Source of the DNA: DTLA01 sp034436295
Lineage (GTDB): Bacteria > Chloroflexota > Anaerolineae > DTLA01
Assembly: GCA_034436295.1 (NCBI GenBank)
Contig: DAOTVT010000157.1
Coordinates: 1 to 12,560 of the forward strand
DNA: 12,560 nt
Direction: 5' to 3'
Made by a program: the position numbers and the translations under genes. The notes under the pieces were generated by a model. It did no database searches. It was not told the origin of the DNA and worked only from the letters and a program-made list of their open reading frames with translations. This document shows, in pieces, positions 1-6,791 of this stretch; position 1 is the stretch's first letter, and every line of letters begins with the position of its first letter.

Positions 1-443
1 GCCTGACGGTGGTAACCGCGAATGGACGCGAATCCTCACGAATAGAAAATGCCCTTCGCGTTTGTTCGCGTGAATTCGCGGTTCCTCCCGCCTGACGGTG
101 GTAACCGCGAATGGACGCGAATCCACACGAATAGAAATGCCGTTCGCGTTTATTCGCGTGAATCCGCATTTCCTCCCGCCTGACGGTGGTAACCGCGAAT
201 GGACGCGAATCCTCACGAATAGAAAATGCCCTTCGCGTTTATTCGCGTGAATCCGCGGTTCCTCCCGCCTGACGCTGGTAACCGCGAATGGACGCGAATC
301 CTCACGAATAGAAATGCCCTCCGCGCTTGTTCGCCTGAATCCGCGGTTCCTCCCGCCTGACGGTGGTAACCGCCAATGGATGCGAATCCTCACGAATAGA
401 AAATGCCCTTCGCGTTTATTCGCGTGAATTCGCGGTTTCCCCC
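1..443. repeat. Five tandem 88-89 bp dyad repeats
   Basis: Five head-to-tail units start at 1, 90, 178, 267 and 355, each opening with GCCTGACGSTGGTAACCGC and differing by a few substitutions or one base. Each unit is an imperfect inverted repeat. In unit 1, CGAAT words lie at 19-23, 29-33 and 39-43, and TTCG words at 55-58, 65-68 and 75-78. The spacing is exactly 10 bp and both sets mirror about 48.5. There are no distinct spacers and no coding potential. The same word family recurs at 8412-8437, 8801-8832 and the right end of the window. The function is unknown; strand-symmetric cruciform or hairpin formation is possible. Confidence 0.93.
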
Positions 444-463
444 GCGGGTCGCCCGTACAAAGT

Positions 464-479
464 GCCCGCATCCGCGGGC
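464..479. repeat. Short GC-rich hairpin
   Basis: GCCCGC-ATCC-GCGGGC is a perfect 6-bp stem with a 4-nt loop, just after the tandem repeats and 10 bp before the candidate -35 box of the protease gene. The adjacent 444-456 (GCGGGTCGCCCGT) is identical to 3289-3301. There is no T-tract, so it is not a convincing terminator. Confidence 0.5.
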
Positions 480-488
480 GGCCGTGTC

Positions 489-518
489 TTGACGATTCTA
501 CGTTCGTTATTGTAGTAT
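489..518 (+). promoter_or_regulatory. Candidate sigma70 promoter of the protease gene
   Basis: TTGACG (489-494), an 18-bp spacer, then TAGTAT (513-518). The -35 matches the TTGACA consensus at 5 of 6 positions and the -10 matches TATAAT at 4 of 6. The -10 overlaps the upstream ATG at 517. If this promoter is used, transcription would begin near 525 and translation would have to begin at the second ATG, at 550. Confidence 0.45.
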
Positions 519-2208
519 GACAAACCAGTTCAGACAATTCGGTGTGGGAATGCGCAGACTCTGGATCGTGCTTCTCGTTTTGGCTCTATTGACGGCATCG
601 GGCGGCGGGCCTGCCGTCATGGATTCGCAGGCGCGGCCGCCGGACACGTCGGCCCGGTACACCCCCGGCGTCGTTTGGGCGAAACTCGCGCCCCAAGCCC
701 TCGCCACCGCGGAGCAGGCCGCCGAGTGGGACGGCCATCGCATCGTCGGCCAGTTGACGGGCAACCCCGCGTGGGTGCGGTTGTCGGTGCCCGTGGGCCG
801 GGAGGAATCCGTTGTGGCCGCGCTCCGGCGGACGCCGGGCGTCGTCAGCGCCGAGCCCGAGTATTTCGTAACCGTGGCCGAGACCCCCGACGACCCGTCG
901 TTCAGCCTGCAATGGAACATGACGACAATCCGCGCGCCGGAGGCCTGGGACATCTTCACCGGCACCCCGGGACTGGTGATCGCCGTACTGGACACCGGCG
1001 TGGATTTGAACCATCCGGACCTTCGGGAGAACCTGTGGCGGAATCTCGGAGAGATTCCCGACAACGGCGTGGACGATGACCTTAACGGATATGTGGACGA
1101 CATCTGGGGCTGGAATGTCATCAAAGGAGACGCCAACCCGCAGGACGACCACGGCCACGGCACGCACGTGGCGGGCATCATCGGGGCAATGGGGAACAAC
1201 GGCGTGGGCGTTGCGGGCGTCGCGTGGCGCTGCAAGATTATGCCGGTCAAGGTGCTCAACTATGCGGGAAGCGGCACCTATGCCGGCGTGGCCGAGGGGG
1301 TGTACTACGCGGCGAAGCGCTTCGCGCGTGTCATCAATATGAGCCTGGCAGGAACGGAATACAGCCAACTGCTCCAGGACGCCATTCGGGAGGCGGCCGA
1401 GCGCTACGACTCTGTGATTGTGGCTGCCGCGGGCAATTGCGCCCAAGGGGGCCCCGGCTGCGGGGGCGTGAATCCCATCATGTACCCGGCGGCGATGGAA
1501 CACGTGATCTCCGTCGCGGCCACGGACTCCGGAGACCAGCGCGCGGCTTTCTCGGGGTACAACCAGTTCGTGGACCTCGCCGCGCCAGGGGTTGGCGTCT
1601 ACAGCACGGCGCTGGGCGGATCCTACGTGTACAAGACCGGCACGTCCATGGCCACTCCCCTCGTGGCGGGGCTGGCGGGGCTGGTCGGCTGGATGCGGCC
1701 CGGTTGGAACGACGAGCAGGTGGAAGCGCACCTGAAAGCCACCGCCGTCAAGGTTGGGGACATCCCCTACGACGAGAACGGGCGCAATGACTACTATGGG
1801 TACGGGCGCATAGACGCGGCCGCCGCGCTGCAGGGACTCCTCACTCCGCCGCACCTGGCCGCATCGGAATCCGGATGGGTCATCCACGCCGCGCCTGGGG
1901 AGGCCGTCCAGGCGTCGCTGACGCTCATGAACACCGGCAACGAATCCATAGACTGGGCGGCGCAAATCCCGCCCGACGCGAGTTGGCTGCGAATCCAACC
2001 GGCGAACGGGGCGCTTGCACCAGGCGCGCACGTCGTGCTCAAACTGGTGGGCGCGGAGACATTGGCGCCGGGCCTGTACCGAGGCCGCTTCAGCATCACG
2101 TCAACGCACCCGCTCTGGGATGGGCAAGCGCCGCAGGTGGATGTGTACATGCTCATCGCGGCGTCGTCTTGTCGGCTCCCGCTTGTTTACGTCCGTAGGT
2201 TACGCTAG
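517..2208 (+). CDS. Secreted subtilisin-like (S8) serine protease with BACON-like C-terminal domain
   Basis: Predicted extracellular endopeptidase of the subtilase family, 563 aa. Numbered from ATG 517: signal peptide about 12-30 (RR then WIVLLVLALL); I9-type propeptide about 47-120, ending SAEPEYFVTV; S8 domain about 130-440. The full catalytic set is visible: Asp159 in VLDTGVD, His214 in HGHGTHVAG, oxyanion Asn307 in AAAGN and Ser377 in GTSMATP. Residues about 445-548 form a beta-sandwich-like region with GNESIDW, SWLRI and GLYRGRFSIT, as in BACON-type domains. The protein ends SSCRLPLVYVRRLR. The start could instead be ATG 550 (MRRLWIV, 552 aa), which gives a cleaner signal peptide, has GGTG upstream, and fits the candidate promoter overlapping 517. 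The stop overlaps the convergent rmlB stop. The role is probably degradative or surface processing; no link to the polysaccharide genes is shown. Confidence 0.95.
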   Translation: MTNQFRQFGVGMRRLWIVLLVLALLTASGGGPAVMDSQARPPDTSARYTPGVVWAKLAPQALATAEQAAEWDGHRIVGQLTGNPAWVRLSVPVGREESVVAALRRTPGVVSAEPEYFVTVAETPDDPSFSLQWNMTTIRAPEAWDIFTGTPGLVIAVLDTGVDLNHPDLRENLWRNLGEIPDNGVDDDLNGYVDDIWGWNVIKGDANPQDDHGHGTHVAGIIGAMGNNGVGVAGVAWRCKIMPVKVLNYAGSGTYAGVAEGVYYAAKRFARVINMSLAGTEYSQLLQDAIREAAERYDSVIVAAAGNCAQGGPGCGGVNPIMYPAAMEHVISVAATDSGDQRAAFSGYNQFVDLAAPGVGVYSTALGGSYVYKTGTSMATPLVAGLAGLVGWMRPGWNDEQVEAHLKATAVKVGDIPYDENGRNDYYGYGRIDAAAALQGLLTPPHLAASESGWVIHAAPGEAVQASLTLMNTGNESIDWAAQIPPDASWLRIQPANGALAPGAHVVLKLVGAETLAPGLYRGRFSITSTHPLWDGQAPQVDVYMLIAASSCRLPLVYVRRLR

Positions 2209-3224
2209 CACCGGTTGAGCCGCTCGCCGTATTGGCGCTTGTAGTACTCCAGATACTCGCCGGTCTTCAGTTTGCGCCACCACCATTCGTTGTCCACGTA
2301 CCAGCGGACGGTCTTCTCCAGGGCCTGCTCAAAGGTGTGGCGCGACTGCCAGCCCAGCGCCTTGATCTTGTCGCAGTTCATGGCATAGCGGCGGTCGTGG
2401 CCCGGGCGGTCGGCCACGTGCTGGATCAGGCTTTCGGGCTTGCCCAGCAGGCGCAGCACGAGGCGCGCCATGTCAATGTTCCGCGTCTCCACGCCGGTGC
2501 CCAGGTTGTACACCTCGCCCGGGACGCCCTTGTGCAGCACCACGTCAATCCCCTCGCAGTGATCCCACACGTACTGGTAGTCGCGCATCTGCATCCCATC
2601 ACCGTAGATGGGAAGGGGCAGGTCGTCAATGGCGTTGGTGATGAACAGGGGCACGGCCTTCTCCGGATACTGGTACGGGCCGATGTTGTTGGAGCCGCGG
2701 GTGATGGTGGCGGGCACGCCGAAACTGACGAAGTATGCGTGCACCATGTGCTCGCCGCCCGCCTTGCTGGCCGAGTAGGGGCTGCGCGGCATCAGCGGGT
2801 CCGTCTCCACCGAAGCGCCATCCAGCACCTCGCCGTACACCTCGTCGGTGCTGACCTGGTGGAAGCGCTCCAACTTGAACTTGCGGGCGGCTTCCAGCAA
2901 GACGTAGGTGCCGAACACGTCGGTCTGGATGAAACTCCCCGGCTCCATGAGCGAACGGTCCACGTGGGTCTCGGCGGCGAAGTTCACGATGGTGTCAATG
3001 GCGTGGTCGCGGATGGTCTGCTCCACCAGCGCCGCGTCGCAGATGTCGCCGCGCACGAAGGCGTAGCGTGGATTCCCCTCCAGGTCGCGCAGGTTGTCCA
3101 GGTTGCCCGCATACGTCAGTTTGTCGTACACGACGACGTAGTAGTCGGGGTGGTGCTCCAGCACGTAGTGGACGAAGTTGGAGCCAATGAAGCCGGCCCC
3201 GCCGGTGATCATCAAGCGTTTCAC
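2205..3224 (-). CDS. rmlB: dTDP-glucose 4,6-dehydratase (RmlB)
   Basis: Converts dTDP-glucose to dTDP-4-keto-6-deoxyglucose using tightly bound NAD+, the second step to dTDP-rhamnose and related deoxysugars; cytoplasmic. The 339-aa length is normal for the family. An extended short-chain dehydrogenase fold is visible: the NAD-binding GGAGFIGSN at 8-16, the catalytic Thr126-Asp127-Glu128 of STDEVYG, and Tyr150/Lys154 in YSASK. RGSNNIGPYQ and the C-terminal RPGHDRRYAM are also typical. The GTG start at 3224 is chosen because GGGAGAG lies 7 nt upstream and MITGG follows at once; the open frame runs on to 3425 but that extension resembles nothing. It is the last gene of the minus-strand series, 92 bp after the radical SAM gene, and partners with rmlA. 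RmlC and RmlD are not in the window, so the final sugar may not be rhamnose. Confidence 0.96.
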   Translation of the reverse strand: MKRLMITGGAGFIGSNFVHYVLEHHPDYYVVVYDKLTYAGNLDNLRDLEGNPRYAFVRGDICDAALVEQTIRDHAIDTIVNFAAETHVDRSLMEPGSFIQTDVFGTYVLLEAARKFKLERFHQVSTDEVYGEVLDGASVETDPLMPRSPYSASKAGGEHMVHAYFVSFGVPATITRGSNNIGPYQYPEKAVPLFITNAIDDLPLPIYGDGMQMRDYQYVWDHCEGIDVVLHKGVPGEVYNLGTGVETRNIDMARLVLRLLGKPESLIQHVADRPGHDRRYAMNCDKIKALGWQSRHTFEQALEKTVRWYVDNEWWWRKLKTGEYLEYYKRQYGERLNRC

Positions 3225-3258
3225 GTCCAGACTCTCCCGTTTTGGATTTCTGCCCTCA

Positions 3259-3305
3259 CTGTACGGGCGACCTGATGGTCGCCCACCTGCGGGTCGCCCG
3301 TGCAG
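3259..3305. repeat. Inverted repeat between the radical SAM gene and rmlB
   Basis: CTGTACGGGCGACC (3259-3272) pairs with GGTCGCCCGTGCAG (3292-3305), 14 bp with one wobble position. A further GGTCGCCC at 3275-3282 can compete for the left arm. It fills most of the 92-bp gap. No T-run follows on either strand, so factor-independent termination is unlikely. It could stabilise or pause the transcript. The 13-mer GCGGGTCGCCCGT also occurs at 444-456, marking it as one of the dispersed repeat families. Confidence 0.65.
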
Positions 3306-3316
3306 AGGCCCGCTGC

Positions 3317-4720
3317 CTACCGCGCCGGCGCAAGCCCGGCTATGCGCAGCAACTTGCGCGCGATCCTCTTGGGCGAGGCGTAGCGCTTCCAGTAACGGCG
3401 CACCTGCCGCCGGAACTGATTCCACGGTTTGCGCCGCTGGGATTCTGCCAGCGCCCAGCGGAGAAAGTCGTAGTCCATGCCCTTGATCTTCGCCTCGGTG
3501 GGCGAGCGCCGATACTGCTCGTGGCTCGTGATGAGCGACAGGTCGTTCTCCATGCAGTAGTCAAACAGGTCGCTGCCCGGGTGGGGCGTGTAGAAGGCCG
3601 GGCTGTAGTAGTCGGGGTCCATCTCCTTCAGCATGGAGATAGTCTCCATCACCTCTTCTTTCGTCTCGGTGGGGATGCCCAGCATGTAGTTGGCCCAGAT
3701 GGCGATGCCGTTCTTGCGGCAGATGCGCGCGGCCTCCAGGTTGATGGCGCGGGTGGTGCCTTTGCGCAGGAACTTGAGCACGCGGTCGCTGCCGCTTTCA
3801 AACCCGATGAAGTAGCCACGAAGCCCGGCGTCGGCCATCAGGCGCACCATGTCGGGGTGCTTCACGATGATGTCGGCGCGGCTCTGGCAGAAGAAGGGCT
3901 GGGTGAATCCCTCGGCCTTGTAGGCGCGGCAGAACTCTATCACCCACTCGCGGTCTTCCGTCAGGCAGTCGTCGTGGAACATGAACGACGCGAAGTGGTA
4001 GCGGTCGCGCAGGGCCTTGAGTTCGGCGATGATGTTGGGCACGCTGCGGCGGCGCACCTTGCGGCCGAACAGCCGTCGCTCGGCGGGCTGGCAGAAGTTG
4101 CAGTTGTACTTGCACCCGCGCCCCGCGATGATGGTCAGGAACGGCGGCGGCAGTTCCTCCACGAAGGGCACCTCGGGCGAGTCCAGCGTGTAGCCGTACT
4201 TGCGCCACTCGTTCAGGAACAGTTCGCGGTCTGGGAACGGCAGCGCGTCCAGATCCGGCATCTCGCCGACGAGGATGCGATCGGACGGTCGGTTGCCCTC
4301 CTGGATGGCGCGCAGGAGTTTGGGGAACGTGATCTCGCCCTCGTGGGTTACGATGTAGTCAATCTTGGGATTCTGGGCCACCTCGTCCAGGGCCAGGGTG
4401 GGGTGAGGCCCGCCCACCACGACGATGCTCTGGGGCAACTCCTGCTTCACGATCTCCACCGACTGCATGACCGGATCGTAGTCCACGCTCATCATGGTGA
4501 ACCCGAGCACGTCGGGTCGGCGCTGGCGGATCTCGCTGCGGAAGTCGTCCCAGCCCTTGAGCGCGCGCAGGTCTATCAGGTCTATGTCAAATCCCTGGGC
4601 CTTGGCCGCGGCGCTGATGTGGGCCAGACCGTGGCTCACCCAGCCGGCCTCCATCCCCTTGCCCAGACAGTCAAACCCATATCCCGCGATGCCGGGATAA
4701 ACCAGAGTTGTCTTTATCAT
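3317..4720 (-). CDS. B12-binding-domain radical SAM protein
   Basis: Predicted class B radical SAM enzyme, 467 aa: an N-terminal cobalamin-binding-like Rossmann domain followed by a radical SAM barrel. Such proteins often methylate or rearrange unactivated carbons, but the substrate cannot be read from sequence. Visible features: VVGGPHPT at 101-108 and THEGEITFPKLL near 125-136, typical of the N-terminal domain; the 4Fe-4S motif Cys203-x3-Cys207-x2-Cys210 in GRGCKYNCNFC; then FHDDCLTED and IGFESGSDRVL, typical of the barrel. The classic DxHxxG cobalamin motif is not apparent, as in many relatives. The C-terminus (about the last 45 residues) is strongly basic, suggesting contact with membrane or phosphate. 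The ATG at 4720 is chosen over the GTG at 4726 because GGAGAGG (4732-4726) sits 5 nt before it. It lies between rmlA and rmlB on the same strand, suggesting sugar or glycolipid tailoring. Confidence 0.9.
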   Translation of the reverse strand: MIKTTLVYPGIAGYGFDCLGKGMEAGWVSHGLAHISAAAKAQGFDIDLIDLRALKGWDDFRSEIRQRRPDVLGFTMMSVDYDPVMQSVEIVKQELPQSIVVVGGPHPTLALDEVAQNPKIDYIVTHEGEITFPKLLRAIQEGNRPSDRILVGEMPDLDALPFPDRELFLNEWRKYGYTLDSPEVPFVEELPPPFLTIIAGRGCKYNCNFCQPAERRLFGRKVRRRSVPNIIAELKALRDRYHFASFMFHDDCLTEDREWVIEFCRAYKAEGFTQPFFCQSRADIIVKHPDMVRLMADAGLRGYFIGFESGSDRVLKFLRKGTTRAINLEAARICRKNGIAIWANYMLGIPTETKEEVMETISMLKEMDPDYYSPAFYTPHPGSDLFDYCMENDLSLITSHEQYRRSPTEAKIKGMDYDFLRWALAESQRRKPWNQFRRQVRRYWKRYASPKRIARKLLRIAGLAPAR

Positions 4721-4740
4721 CTGCACCTCTCCGAAGAGAC

Positions 4741-4901
4741 GTTAGCCGTTAGCGTTTAGCCTTTGGCCGTTAGCCGTTAGCGATCAGCAATCGGCCTTTA
4801 GCCGCTAGCCTTTAGCCTTTAGCAATCGGACATCGGCCTCCAAACTGACCGCCGAATGCTGATGGCTGAACGCTGATTGCTAATGGCTAAAGGCTAACGG
4901 C
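4741..4901. repeat. Converging 7-bp word array (23 heptads)
   Basis: The sequence divides without a single slip into 23 heptamers. Heptads 1-14 (4741-4838) are forms of KTTAGCC such as GTTAGCC, TTTAGCC, ATCAGCA and ATCGGCC. After a less regular centre (4839-4859), the heptads at 4860-4901 are TGATGGC, TGAACGC, TGATTGC, TAATGGC, TAAAGGC and TAACGGC, the reverse complement of the same word class. The array occupies most of the 203 bp between the rmlA stop and the radical SAM start. Its left edge is 8 nt from that gene's ribosome binding site, so a folded transcript could affect translation. The ORFs crossing it are accidental. Confidence 0.9.
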
Positions 4902-4923
4902 TTCCCGCCGCCCGCTGTCCCCT

Positions 4924-6003
4924 CTATCTCCCGTTGCCGATAAGCCCCACCTTGCTGTGGTCGCCCAGCATGAGTTTGTAGGCGCGGGGCTTCAGCGGCG
5001 AGCGCGTGATCTCCACGTTGCGCCCGATGAGCGAATCCTCAATCCGCTGGTCTATGTCCACGATGCGGCTGTTTTCCAGCACCACCGAATGCTCTATCTC
5101 CGCGTCCTGAATCAGGCAATGGTGGTAGATGCTTGTGAACGGGCCGATGTAGGAATTGATGATCTGCGTTTCCTCGCCGATGATGGCCGGCCCGCGAATG
5201 ATGCTGTTCACGATGCGCGCGCCCCGCTCCACCACGACCTTGTTGTACACCTCGGAACTGGCGTCCACCTCGCCGAGGATGCGCGTCTCAAAGGTGTCCA
5301 GCACCAGGCGGTTGGCCTCCAGGATGTCGCTCATCTTGCCGGTGTCAATCCACCACCCGCTGACCATGGACGCCTTCACGTTCAGCCCTTTGTCCACCAG
5401 GTACTGGATGGTGTCGGTGATCTCCAACTCGCCGCGCTTGGACGGCTTGATGGCGTTGACGGCTTCCCACACATGGTGGTCAAACATGTAGATGCCGATG
5501 ACGGCCAGGTCGCTGACGAACTCCTTGGGCTTCTCCACCAGGCGCACGACGTGGCCATGCTCGTCCAACACGGCCACGCCCAGGGCCTCGGGGTTGGGCA
5601 CCCTGTACAGCAGAATCTGCGCGTTCAGCGAGTCGTCCTGGAACGTCTCCACGAAGGGCACGATGCCATCGCGGATGAAGTTGTCGCCCAGGAACAGCAC
5701 GAACCGCTCGTCGCCCAGGAAGTCGCGGGAAATCTTGATGCCGTGGGCGATGCCCAGCGGAGCCTCCTGCTGGATGTAGGTAACCCTGGCGCCGAAGCGG
5801 GAGCCATCGCCCACCGCCTCGCGAATTTGGTCGCCGGTGTCGCCCACGACGATGCCCAGGTCGGTAACGCCCGCTTCCACCAGGTCTTCTATCACGTAGA
5901 ACAGCACCGGCTTGTTGGCCACGGGAACCAACTGCTTCGCGCCGGTGTAGGTCAACGGCCGAAGCCTTGTGCCCTTGCCCCCGCTGAGAATGAGACCTTT
6001 CAT
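4924..6003 (-). CDS. rmlA: Glucose-1-phosphate thymidylyltransferase, long form (RmlA)
   Basis: Makes dTDP-glucose from dTTP and glucose 1-phosphate, supplying RmlB; cytoplasmic. The protein has 359 aa, the length of the long RmlA subfamily rather than the roughly 290-aa enterobacterial form. The N-terminal nucleotidyltransferase domain shows the signature LSGGKGTRLRPLT (6-18), Lys23/Lys31 in GAKQLVPVANKP, LGDN with Asp107, GELEITD (191-197) and GWWIDTG (216-222). From about 250 to 345 there are hexapeptide-like repeats (GARIVNS, GPAIIGE, NSYIGPF, NSRIVDI) forming a left-handed beta-helix, which may bring a second activity or oligomerisation. The ATG at 6003 has GGGGAGG 4 nt upstream and overlaps the phosphatase stop as ATGA, so translation is probably coupled. 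A longer open frame upstream is the antisense-register continuation inside the phosphatase gene. Confidence 0.96.
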   Translation of the reverse strand: MKGLILSGGKGTRLRPLTYTGAKQLVPVANKPVLFYVIEDLVEAGVTDLGIVVGDTGDQIREAVGDGSRFGARVTYIQQEAPLGIAHGIKISRDFLGDERFVLFLGDNFIRDGIVPFVETFQDDSLNAQILLYRVPNPEALGVAVLDEHGHVVRLVEKPKEFVSDLAVIGIYMFDHHVWEAVNAIKPSKRGELEITDTIQYLVDKGLNVKASMVSGWWIDTGKMSDILEANRLVLDTFETRILGEVDASSEVYNKVVVERGARIVNSIIRGPAIIGEETQIINSYIGPFTSIYHHCLIQDAEIEHSVVLENSRIVDIDQRIEDSLIGRNVEITRSPLKPRAYKLMLGDHSKVGLIGNGR

Positions 6004-6788
6004 CGTGCCTCCCCGTAACGTGATCGGCGCGCCCTCCTGGCGGGACGCGCCGGTTCTATCTCCTCGCCGTCGCCCAGAATCGCAGCAGGATTGGCGCTCA
6101 CCAGGCTCCACGCCCCAGGCCCGACGATTCGCTCGGCCTCCCGCGCCGCCTCCGTGAGCAGCGGGGGGCGGTGCGCGGCGGAGTGGGCGTCCGAAGCCAG
6201 CACATGCACCAGTCCCCGCTCCAGGAACGCGACCGCCGCGGATTTCGCCTGCGCCCCGAACCCTCCCAGGACGCTCGTCGCGGTAATCTGCACCAGCACG
6301 CCGCGCTCCACCAGCGCCTGCAACCGCTCGGGCTTCGCCGCCAGGAACGCGTTGCGCTCCGGATGCGCCAGAATGGGCTTGTACCCCTCCACCTGCAAGC
6401 GGAATATCACCTCGTCGGTGTAGGGCGGAAAGGCGAAGAACGGGAGTTCCACCAGGACGTACCGCGTAGATGCAATGGGCCACGCCAGCCCTTCCGCCAG
6501 CCAACGGAAGATATCCGGCTCCAGGCTCACCTCTGCCCCCGGGTGCACCTCCACGTCCACGCGATGGTCCGCAAAAGCGCGCCGCAGGTCTTCCAGCCGC
6601 CGGCCGAATTCCTCACGGGTCAGCCCCGAATCTCGGACGTGGGGAGTGGCCACGATCTGCCCGACGCCGTCGGCCAGGGCCGCGCGGGCCATGGCCAGGG
6701 CTTCCTCCAAGGTCTGCGGCCCATCGTCCACGCCCGGCATGATGTGGGCGTGCAGGTCAACGAGCCTCGCCGCACCCGTCTCCGCCAT
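6000..6788 (-). CDS. cpsB: PHP-family tyrosine-protein phosphatase (CpsB/YwqE-like)
   Basis: Predicted metal-dependent (usually Mn2+) phosphatase that removes phosphate from the tyrosine kinase encoded just upstream, resetting polysaccharide assembly; cytoplasmic, 262 aa. The PHP metal-binding set is complete: His13 and His15 in DLHAHIMPGVDDG, Asp21/Asp22, His50 in ATPH, Glu86 in HPGAEV, His142 in AHPER, and Asp200/His202 in SDAHSAAHRPP. The ending is Arg-rich (about 247-262) and looks disordered. The start lies 3 nt after the kinase stop and its stop overlaps the rmlA start by four bases, so three genes are tightly packed. The ribosome binding site is weak, as expected for a coupled gene. 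Histidinol phosphatase or PolX-type PHP proteins are less likely given the motifs and context. The symbol is by analogy with Gram-positive capsule loci. Confidence 0.93.
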   Translation of the reverse strand: MAETGAARLVDLHAHIMPGVDDGPQTLEEALAMARAALADGVGQIVATPHVRDSGLTREEFGRRLEDLRRAFADHRVDVEVHPGAEVSLEPDIFRWLAEGLAWPIASTRYVLVELPFFAFPPYTDEVIFRLQVEGYKPILAHPERNAFLAAKPERLQALVERGVLVQITATSVLGGFGAQAKSAAVAFLERGLVHVLASDAHSAAHRPPLLTEAAREAERIVGPGAWSLVSANPAAILGDGEEIEPARPARRARRSRYGEAR

Positions 6789-6791
6789 CCG

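Noticed and set aside
1..443. CRISPR array
   Set aside because: The 88-89 bp units are contiguous with no unique spacers, and no cas genes are present. The repeats are internally symmetric, not repeat-spacer.
3259..3305. Factor-independent terminator after the radical SAM gene
   Set aside because: The stem is strong, but no T-tract follows on the minus strand and rmlB continues in the same direction.
3225..3425. Longer N-terminus of RmlB (406 aa)
   Set aside because: The extra 67 residues are low-complexity and overlap the radical SAM gene and the inverted repeat. The GTG at 3224 has a good ribosome binding site and gives the normal protein length.
3242..4759. 505-codon plus-strand open frame opposite the radical SAM gene
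   Set aside because: It mirrors a gene with clear radical SAM motifs and runs into the heptamer array. No family motif or ribosome binding site supports it.
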